Origin: Nitrospiria bacterium | Lineage (GTDB): Bacteria > Nitrospirota > Nitrospiria > Nitrospirales > UBA8639 | DNA length: 12,474 nucleotides | Assembly: GCA_030430725.1 (NCBI GenBank) | Contig: JAUIKP010000041.1 | Coordinates: forward strand, 1 to 12,474 | Direction: 5' to 3' | Part shown: positions 6,714 through 12,474 of the stretch, piece after piece | How the letters are laid out: every line of letters starts with the position of its first letter | Numbering within the stretch: position 1 is the first letter of the stretch | Position numbers and translations under genes: made by a program | Notes under the pieces: model-generated | Database searches by the model: none | The model's input: the letters and a program-made list of their open reading frames with translations, nothing else | Told to the model about the DNA's origin: nothing

Positions 6714-9143
6714 ATGTTCGAACGATTCACGGATCGTGGGAGAAAAATCATCATCCTTGCCAGAGAAGAAGCGGAACGGCACCAAAACGATTATCTGGGG
6801 ACCGAGCATTTGGTTCTTGCGATTCTTCGAGAGTCAGACGGGATAGCCTTGATGATCATCAAAAAAATGGGCCTCTCGCCGGAACAAATCCGCCTTGAAA
6901 TAGAACGGAACCTCCCTGGAGGTGGGACAACGGTTACCTTCGGTGAAATCCCATTTAGTCCCAGAGTGAAAAAAGTAATTGAGTATGGTGTTGAGGAGGC
7001 AAGGCTCCTGGGGCATAACCATATCGGGAGCGAACATCTACTCCTTGGCCTTCTTCGGGAGGAGGAAGGAATAGGGGGAAAGGTCCTTCGTAGTTTAGGG
7101 GCCAATCTTTTAACCGCTCGGCAATTGACGGTCACATTCCTTCGAAAATCAGGAACCAGGGAGCGGGATAAAAAAAGTAGCACACCTGCGTTGGATGAAT
7201 TTGGTAGGGATTTGACGCAATTGGCTCAGGAGGGAACGCTGGACCCTGTTATTGGACGTTCAGATGAAATCCAAAGGGTTCTCCAGATACTCAGCCGTCG
7301 AACGAAAAATAACCCGGCATTAATTGGTGAATCCGGAGTTGGGAAAACAGCTATTGTAGAAGGTCTGGCTCAGCGGATCATTGGCTTGGATGTTCCAGAT
7401 AATTTATTGAATCGTAGGGTCATTGCCTTGGATCTTGGCTCCTTGGTAGCAGGAACAAAATATCGGGGGCAATTTGAAGAACGTCTCAAGGTGGTGATGA
7501 AAGAAATTTCCCAAGCGGGGAATATCATTCTCTTTATCGATGAACTTCACACGTTAGTCGGTGCCGGTGCTGCTGAAGGATCCATTGATGCTGCGAATAT
7601 GTTAAAGCCGGCTTTGTCTCGCGGAGAAATTCAATGCATTGGTGCAACGACCCTGGATGAATATCGAAAACATATTGAAAAGGATGGGGCGCTCAAGCGG
7701 CGGTTTCAGCCTATTTATGTCCAGCCCCCTTCAGTAGAAGAGACTGTGCAGATCATTCAGGGGCTTCGTGATCGATACGAAGAACATCATGGAGTTGAAA
7801 TTACGGATGAGGCGGTTGAAGAGGCTGTGAAACTGAGTGAACGATATATCACCGACAGGTTTTTGCCTGATAAGGCTATTGACCTTATTGATGAAACCGG
7901 TTCGCGAGCAAAGTTGCTAACGTATGCCCTCCCTCCTGAGTTGAAGTCCCTGGAACAGGAACTCAAAAGAGTCGCTCGTGAGAAAGAAGTGGCAATAGGG
8001 CTTCAGAATTTTGAGGAAGCCGTGAAATTTCGCGAAGAGGAAGAGCGATTCCGCAAATTATTAGATGATTCAAAGCGTGATTGGAAGAAAAAGCAAGAAA
8101 AAAACAGGCCTGTTATTTCCGGTGAAGATGTGGCGTATGTCATTTCAAAAATGACGGGAATTCCTCTCTTTAAACTTGAAGAAGAAGAATCCGAAAAACT
8201 GCTGCATATGGAGGAATACCTTCACAAACGTATTATAGGACAGGAAGAAGCCATTTCTGCGGTCTGTCGGTCTATTCGTCGGTCGCGGGCTGGTTTAAAA
8301 GATGCCAAAAAACCCATTGGGTCGTTTATATTCCTTGGACCAACTGGGGTTGGTAAGACCGAGTTGGCTCGCGCAGTAGCGGAATTCTTGTTTAATACTG
8401 ATGAAGCGTTAATTCGGGTAGACATGTCGGAGTACCAGGAGAAATTTACCAGTTCACGGCTGTTTGGAGCCCCTCCTGGATATGTGGGATATGAAGAAGG
8501 TGGACAATTGACGGAGAAAGTAAGACGTCGTCCCTATTCAGTTGTATTATTTGATGAAATTGAAAAGGCCCATCCGGATATTTTTAATGTCTTGCTGCAG
8601 GTACTTGATGATGGAGTATTGACGGATAGTTTAGGTCGGAAGGTGGACTTTAAAAATACCATTTTGGTGATGACCTCAAATTTGGGAACCCGATTCATTC
8701 AAAAGGGTGTATCTCTTGGGTTCCAGCGTGATGTAGAGGCTGAGCATTCTTCACGGATTCGTGGTGAAGTCCTTGCCGAATTAAAGCGTCATTTCAGTCC
8801 TGAGTTCTTAAATCGTATTGATGAATTAGTTGTCTTCGACCAACTCACGAAAGAACATTTGGTGAGTATCGTTGACATTCTCATTGGAGAACTCAATGGT
8901 CGTCTTGTGGAAAGAGGAGTATATTTAGATGTCACCGACGAGGTGAAGCAGTGGCTGATTGACGAAGGGTTTGAACAACAATACGGTGCCCGTCCCCTTC
9001 GCCGAACTATTCAACGCCAGTTGGGAGATCCTCTCTCCGAAGAACTGATTAAGGGGCGGTTTAAAGATGCCAAAAAGATTAAGGTTGTCCTAACCGATCA
9101 GACTCCAAATTTCATTGAAGAAGAGGTGTTAGCGAGTGTGTGA
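6714..9143 (+). CDS. clpC: ATP-dependent Clp protease ATP-binding subunit ClpC
   Basis: ClpC is a Hsp100 AAA+ unfoldase that feeds misfolded or tagged proteins into ClpP in the cytosol. The 809 residues, a normal length, hold the double Clp N-domain (about 1-145; [22 protein letters not shown]) and a first AAA+ domain with Walker A GESGVGKT (205-212) and Walker B D276-E277. A middle domain follows with a UVR motif around 425-455 ([15 protein letters not shown]). The second AAA+ domain has Walker A GPTGVGKT (542-549) and Walker B D614-E615. L668-G669-F670 matches the hydrophobic tripeptide loop that docks ClpP. The UVR motif and the extended middle domain distinguish ClpC from ClpA and ClpB. 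ATG 6714 follows AGAGGAGG four bases away. Neither clpP nor the mcsA/mcsB/ctsR genes of Firmicute clpC operons lie nearby. An intrinsic terminator closes the gene. Confidence 0.98.
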   Translation: MFERFTDRGRKIIILAREEAERHQNDYLGTEHLVLAILRESDGIALMIIKKMGLSPEQIRLEIERNLPGGGTTVTFGEIPFSPRVKKVIEYGVEEARLLGHNHIGSEHLLLGLLREEEGIGGKVLRSLGANLLTARQLTVTFLRKSGTRERDKKSSTPALDEFGRDLTQLAQEGTLDPVIGRSDEIQRVLQILSRRTKNNPALIGESGVGKTAIVEGLAQRIIGLDVPDNLLNRRVIALDLGSLVAGTKYRGQFEERLKVVMKEISQAGNIILFIDELHTLVGAGAAEGSIDAANMLKPALSRGEIQCIGATTLDEYRKHIEKDGALKRRFQPIYVQPPSVEETVQIIQGLRDRYEEHHGVEITDEAVEEAVKLSERYITDRFLPDKAIDLIDETGSRAKLLTYALPPELKSLEQELKRVAREKEVAIGLQNFEEAVKFREEEERFRKLLDDSKRDWKKKQEKNRPVISGEDVAYVISKMTGIPLFKLEEEESEKLLHMEEYLHKRIIGQEEAISAVCRSIRRSRAGLKDAKKPIGSFIFLGPTGVGKTELARAVAEFLFNTDEALIRVDMSEYQEKFTSSRLFGAPPGYVGYEEGGQLTEKVRRRPYSVVLFDEIEKAHPDIFNVLLQVLDDGVLTDSLGRKVDFKNTILVMTSNLGTRFIQKGVSLGFQRDVEAEHSSRIRGEVLAELKRHFSPEFLNRIDELVVFDQLTKEHLVSIVDILIGELNGRLVERGVYLDVTDEVKQWLIDEGFEQQYGARPLRRTIQRQLGDPLSEELIKGRFKDAKKIKVVLTDQTPNFIEEEVLASV

Positions 9144-9173
9144 TTGGATGTAAGGATGGTCAAATCTTAGATG

Positions 9174-9215
9174 AAACCCTCAGGACCGACAGTCCTGAGG
9201 GTTTTGTTGTTTTTT
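9174..9215 (+). terminator. Intrinsic terminator of clpC
   Basis: A perfect 13-bp stem (AAACCCTCAGGAC at 9174-9186 with GTCCTGAGGGTTT at 9192-9204, loop CGACA) is followed by a T-rich tract to 9215. It lies 31 bases after the clpC stop and separates clpC from tsaD, which leaves only 35 bases for any tsaD promoter. tsaD is therefore read either by leakage or from a promoter overlapping the terminator. Confidence 0.93.
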
Positions 9216-9250
9216 GCCAAATGAATCATGGCGCTGAAAAGGACGTTTAA

Positions 9251-10300
9251 GTGATTTTAGGAATTGAAACTTCGTGCGATGAAACAGCTGTGGCTGTGTT
9301 GGATGGGGAAGGTCGAATTCTTTCAAATATTTTGGATTCGCAGGTTGAGGTGCATGCCCGTTATGGGGGAGTGGTCCCGGAATTAGCTTCGCGTCGTCAT
9401 ATGGAGTGTCTGGAGCTTCTGACCATGGAAGCCTTGGGTCTGGCTAAAATTTCTCTTTCCGAGTTAACCGGGATTGCGGTCACAAATCGTCCTGGATTGG
9501 TTGGTGCCTTACTCGTTGGAGTAAATTTTGCCAAAGCTCTCGCATATGCCACCAAAATACCATTGGTGGCAGTGAATCATTTGGATGGGCATTTGGCGTC
9601 CGCATGGTTGTCCAATCCAAATTTGCCAACCCCAGCCATGGTCTTGATTGCGTCCGGGGGGCACACGCATTTGGCATTGGTTCCTCGTCGTGGAGAATAT
9701 CAGTTCATTGGGTGGACAATGGATGATGCAGCGGGAGAAGCGTTCGATAAGGGCGCCAAAATGCTCGGGCTTCCTTATCCGGGTGGCCCGGCAATTGACC
9801 GACTTGCCGAGCAGGGTAATCCTCACCACGTCTCATTCCCCCGCCCAACTCTTCAAAGCCAAAATTTCAATTTCAGTTTCAGTGGGCTGAAAACCGCACT
9901 TCGATATTTTGTGCGGGATGAACTACAAAAGGGGCATTCTCCATCGACTGTGGCTGATATAGCGGCCAGTTACCAGGAAGCTATTGTGGATGTGTTGGTG
10001 GAGAAACTTTGCCGCGCTGCCCGTCAATATGATGTGAAAGGGATCTCGGTCGTGGGGGGAGTGGCTGCAAACTCTCGTCTTCGCCTGAGGCTTGAGGAGC
10101 GTGCTCGCACAATGGGGCTGCATGTGACTCTCCCTCCACGTGCGCTCTGTACGGACAATGGTGCCATGATTGCCGCGGCGGGATTGGAACAACTCAAGCG
10201 CAAGGAGAGAGCCACATGGGAAGTCGATGCGATCTCTACGTTGCAGTGTAAAATCGATGGGTCCGCGATGGCTGAAGTTTCCCTTCAATGCCCCAGATGA
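9251..10300 (+). CDS. tsaD: tRNA N6-adenosine threonylcarbamoyltransferase TsaD
   Basis: TsaD (Kae1/YgjD/Gcp family) transfers the threonylcarbamoyl group to A37 of ANN-decoding tRNAs, working with TsaB and TsaE in the cytosol. The 349-residue product begins MILGIETSCDETAVAV, a family hallmark. Iron ligands are visible: H110 and H114 in VNHLDGH, and D302 in CTDNGAM. SGGHTH (135-140), FDKGAKMLGLPYPGGP (165-180), FSFSGLKTA (209-217) and GGVAAN (269-274) form the ASKHA-type nucleotide site. The start is GTG at 9251, with AAAAGGA about seven bases upstream; no other start gives MILGIETS. Its TGA stop (10298-10300) overlaps an ATG in another frame (ATGA) and lies in the same frame as hflX, with 21 bases between that stop and the proposed hflX start. 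Confidence 0.97.
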   Translation: MILGIETSCDETAVAVLDGEGRILSNILDSQVEVHARYGGVVPELASRRHMECLELLTMEALGLAKISLSELTGIAVTNRPGLVGALLVGVNFAKALAYATKIPLVAVNHLDGHLASAWLSNPNLPTPAMVLIASGGHTHLALVPRRGEYQFIGWTMDDAAGEAFDKGAKMLGLPYPGGPAIDRLAEQGNPHHVSFPRPTLQSQNFNFSFSGLKTALRYFVRDELQKGHSPSTVADIAASYQEAIVDVLVEKLCRAARQYDVKGISVVGGVAANSRLRLRLEERARTMGLHVTLPPRALCTDNGAMIAAAGLEQLKRKERATWEVDAISTLQCKIDGSAMAEVSLQCPR

Positions 10301-10306
10301 TATCGC

Positions 10307-10314
10307 AAAAGGAG
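10307..10314 (+). promoter_or_regulatory. Ribosome binding site that decides the hflX start
   Basis: AAAAGGAG stands seven bases before an in-frame ATT (10322) and four before an ATC (10319), but more than 60 bases before the first ATG (10376), which has no Shine-Dalgarno of its own. The spacing favours ATT as the initiation codon. Confidence 0.6.
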
Positions 10315-10321
10315 TAGAATC

Positions 10322-12025
10322 ATTCCTGTTGTTCTCGGTAATCTTCATGGGTTAAAGGCGAATCACATTAGCCGAATGGAGCGTCTCTATCGTCGACGGA
10401 TCCCTTCAGAAAAAGTTGTGACCTCGGAGGTTGCTCGGGAATGTGCCGAACTCACCTATGAGACGAGACGGCAAATCGGACTGTTGGTCAATCGGCAAGG
10501 CCAAATTGAATCGGTTTTGATCGGTGACCACCACGAATTGGTTATCCCCCATCTCTCGCGGACCCGGTCAGGCCTTCGGTTGTTACGAGGGGTTCGTTTA
10601 GTCCATACCCATCTCAACAATCAACCTCTGACCCAGGATGATCTGACCGATCTGGCTCTTCTTCGGTTGGATTTAATCATAGCGCTTGGTGTGGGAAAAG
10701 ATGGGGGACTTCGGGATGTCTATGTGGCCCACATTCTGTCGAATCCTATTCAGGGACGAACCACGGTGGAGTTACCGCCCTGTGCCTTTCATTCGTTTCA
10801 CTTGGATTGCCAGCAATTTATTCAATCGTTAGAGCAAGAAATTGTTCGCTCGAATCCAGGGTTACGAGAAGGTGTTCGGGAGGGGAGGGCGCTCCTTGTT
10901 AGTGTCAGCACAGGGAGTAATGCTTCGGAAGAAGGCCGTCTCCAGGAATTACAAGAATTGGTGCGTGCCCAGGACGTAGAAGTTTTAGGGTGTATCACGC
11001 AACGTTTGGGGGCGATTCATCCGAAGTTTGTCGTGGGGTCGGGAAAGATGAAAGAGTTGGCGATTCGAGCGCTCCAATCCGGTGCCGATACCTTGATTTT
11101 TGATCAGGATTTAACCCCGGCTCAGGTACGGGGTATTTCCGAAATCACGGACCTGCGGGTTTTAGACCGGTCACAAGTGATTCTCGATATTTTTGCCCGA
11201 CGGGCCCATTCCTCCATTGGAAAAATTCAAGTTGAACTGGCACAGCTGCGGTATTTGCTCCCACGACTTGCTCAGTCCAGCTCGGCTCTTTCCCGGTTAG
11301 CGGGGGGGATTGGCACACGAGGGCCTGGAGAAACCAAGTTGGAAACGGATCGACGTCGAGCCAGGGATCGTATTCAACGATTGGAGCGGGACTTGGAGTC
11401 TATGGCACATGGTCGTCAGGAGCAACGAAAAATGCGCAGGAAGCGAGGACTTCCTGTCATTTCCATTATTGGCTATACCAATGTGGGGAAGTCGACTTTG
11501 TTAAATGCGTTGACACAGAGCCAAGTCTCTGTAAAGGATCGTGTGTTTGAGACACTTGATACGGTCAACCGGCGATGGTATCTACCTGGATTAGGCGAGG
11601 TCATTCTGACAGATACCGTAGGATTCATCCGGGATTTGCCAAAAGACCTTATGGCGGCATTTCAGACCACCTTGCTTGAATTGCAAGAGGCCGACGTGTT
11701 GCTCCACGTGATAGACGCCCATGTCCCCGATCCTGGACAGCACATCATTGCGGTAGACAATATCTTGAAGGAATTGGGGCTTGAAAGCATCCCATGCCTG
11801 CGTTTTTTTAATAAAGCCGATCTAATGGGGGAAGAAAACCTGCAACTCCTCTGTCAGCGATATGGAGGAGTGGGGGGATCGGCGTTACGAGATGCATCAC
11901 TTCTTATGATTCGGCAGGAACTCACGTCCCTGCTTCGTGATCTTCAGTCAGAAGGTGGCAGGACGGGGAATTGTCAGGAAATACCGCTCTATCCTCCTCC
12001 GGCTCCAGCCGGGACCTTTCCGTGA
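10322..12025 (+). CDS. hflX: Ribosome-associated GTPase HflX, probably starting at a non-canonical ATT
   Basis: HflX is a translational GTPase that binds the 50S subunit and can split stalled ribosomes. From ATG 10376 the product would have 549 residues; from ATT 10322 it has 567. The 18 extra residues ([17 protein letters not shown] before MERLYRRR) match the conserved start of long HflX proteins (GN..GLK..Q...ERLYRRR), so the ATG start would cut into the domain. Numbered from the ATG, the N-terminal domain includes HTHLN and [17 protein letters not shown], the helical linker [20 protein letters not shown] precedes the GTPase domain, and the G motifs are G1 GYTNVGKST (366-374), G3 DTVGF (413-417) and G4 NKAD (479-482). 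No ATG, GTG or TTG lies in frame between the tsaD stop and 10376. The stop TGA (12023-12025) overlaps a GTG of the next gene's frame (GTGA). Confidence 0.9.
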   Translation: MPVVLGNLHGLKANHISRMERLYRRRIPSEKVVTSEVARECAELTYETRRQIGLLVNRQGQIESVLIGDHHELVIPHLSRTRSGLRLLRGVRLVHTHLNNQPLTQDDLTDLALLRLDLIIALGVGKDGGLRDVYVAHILSNPIQGRTTVELPPCAFHSFHLDCQQFIQSLEQEIVRSNPGLREGVREGRALLVSVSTGSNASEEGRLQELQELVRAQDVEVLGCITQRLGAIHPKFVVGSGKMKELAIRALQSGADTLIFDQDLTPAQVRGISEITDLRVLDRSQVILDIFARRAHSSIGKIQVELAQLRYLLPRLAQSSSALSRLAGGIGTRGPGETKLETDRRRARDRIQRLERDLESMAHGRQEQRKMRRKRGLPVISIIGYTNVGKSTLLNALTQSQVSVKDRVFETLDTVNRRWYLPGLGEVILTDTVGFIRDLPKDLMAAFQTTLLELQEADVLLHVIDAHVPDPGQHIIAVDNILKELGLESIPCLRFFNKADLMGEENLQLLCQRYGGVGGSALRDASLLMIRQELTSLLRDLQSEGGRTGNCQEIPLYPPPAPAGTFP

Positions 12026-12042
12026 GGCGTCTTGCTTTACCG

Positions 12043-12474
12043 ATGAGTCGACTCAGGACAGCACGACGGCCGATGGAATCGCCGGCAGAAGCGAAAAAGC
12101 GGGTACGTCGGATCCTTGCCGCATTGGATCAATCCGTTCCTGACGTGAGAGTAGAATTAGATTCCTCCAATCGGCTTGAGTTGTTGGTGGCCACAATTCT
12201 TTCGGCCCAATGCACAGACCAGAGGGTCAACCAGGTGACCCCGAACCTGTTTGCCCGTTATCGCACGGCACAGGATTATGCCAGTGCGGATCCAGCCGAA
12301 TTAGAAGCGCTCATTCGCACAACGGGATTTTATAAAAATAAAGCGCGTCATCTTATTGGGTGTGGTCAGGCTCTGGTGCAGCGTTTTCACGGAATGGTGC
12401 CAGGAACGATGAAGGACTTAACTTCCCTGCCCGGAGTTGGACGAAAAACAGCCAATGTGATTTTGGGAAGTTCT
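12043..12474 (+). CDS. nth: Endonuclease III, N-terminal part (cut by right edge)
   Basis: Nth is a DNA glycosylase/AP lyase that removes oxidised pyrimidines. The visible 144 residues contain [38 protein letters not shown] and the helix-hairpin-helix [13 protein letters not shown]. The lysine of GVGRK (K135 from ATG 12043) is the Schiff-base nucleophile, K120 in the E. coli enzyme. The catalytic aspartate and the iron-sulfur cysteines would lie beyond the window. The start is unsure: GTG 12022 overlaps the hflX stop as GTGA and suggests coupling, ATG 12043 is the first ATG, and ATG 12073 gives an N-terminus closest in length to E. coli Nth. None has a strong Shine-Dalgarno. The tight junction with hflX points to one operon. 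Confidence 0.93.
   Translation, partial: MSRLRTARRPMESPAEAKKRVRRILAALDQSVPDVRVELDSSNRLELLVATILSAQCTDQRVNQVTPNLFARYRTAQDYASADPAELEALIRTTGFYKNKARHLIGCGQALVQRFHGMVPGTMKDLTSLPGVGRKTANVILGSS

Noticed and set aside
9923..10348. Minus-strand 141-codon frame opposite the 3' end of tsaD.
   Set aside because: It is antisense to conserved TsaD motifs and its translation shows no protein-like features.

Overview
The window is ordinary bacterial chromosome: densely packed single-copy genes on both strands, Shine-Dalgarno sites and an intrinsic terminator. There is no rRNA, tRNA, insertion sequence, phage gene or CRISPR array that I can see. Moderate GC, a monoheme c-type cytochrome, ClpC rather than ClpA, and a tsaD-hflX-nth cluster suggest a Gram-negative-like, environmental respiratory bacterium. 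Nitrospirota (a Nitrospira-like lineage) is my best guess from the look of the proteins; this is inference, not proof.

Left third (1-3557), all on the minus strand. One uninterrupted 987-codon frame starts at 2961 and runs off the left edge. It joins a YyaL/SSP411-type (DUF255) thioredoxin-fold protein to an aldo/keto reductase that keeps all four catalytic residues. Upstream of it lies a secreted monoheme cytochrome c (3057-3557), possibly preceded by a tiny single-pass membrane protein (3602-3745).

Middle (3600-5530). A protein with a coiled-coil-like N-terminal half and a C-terminal J domain (plus) faces a small ArsC/Spx-family reductase (minus). The reductase is preceded by a 14-codon leader ORF with its own strong ribosome binding site that overlaps the arsC start. 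Divergent from it is a 120-aa orphan protein ending in a zinc-ribbon-like pair of CxxC motifs. The 208 bases after it (5322-5529) hold nothing I can name.

Right half (5530-12474). NAD kinase (minus) diverges from clpC (plus). The space between them holds a plausible sigma-70 promoter, a tandem 10-bp repeat and a perfect inverted repeat. clpC ends in a strong intrinsic terminator. Then follow tsaD (tRNA t6A synthesis), hflX (ribosome-associated GTPase) and nth (endonuclease III, cut by the right edge), probably one operon. The conserved N-terminus of HflX extends upstream of its first ATG, to an ATT or ATC codon set behind a good Shine-Dalgarno. hflX therefore seems to use a non-canonical start, or the region carries a frameshift.

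The two most noteworthy items are the DUF255-aldo/keto reductase fusion and the hflX start. The rest is mainly housekeeping: protein quality control (ClpC, J protein), NADP supply (NadK, which could feed the reductase), translation fidelity (TsaD, HflX) and DNA repair (Nth).
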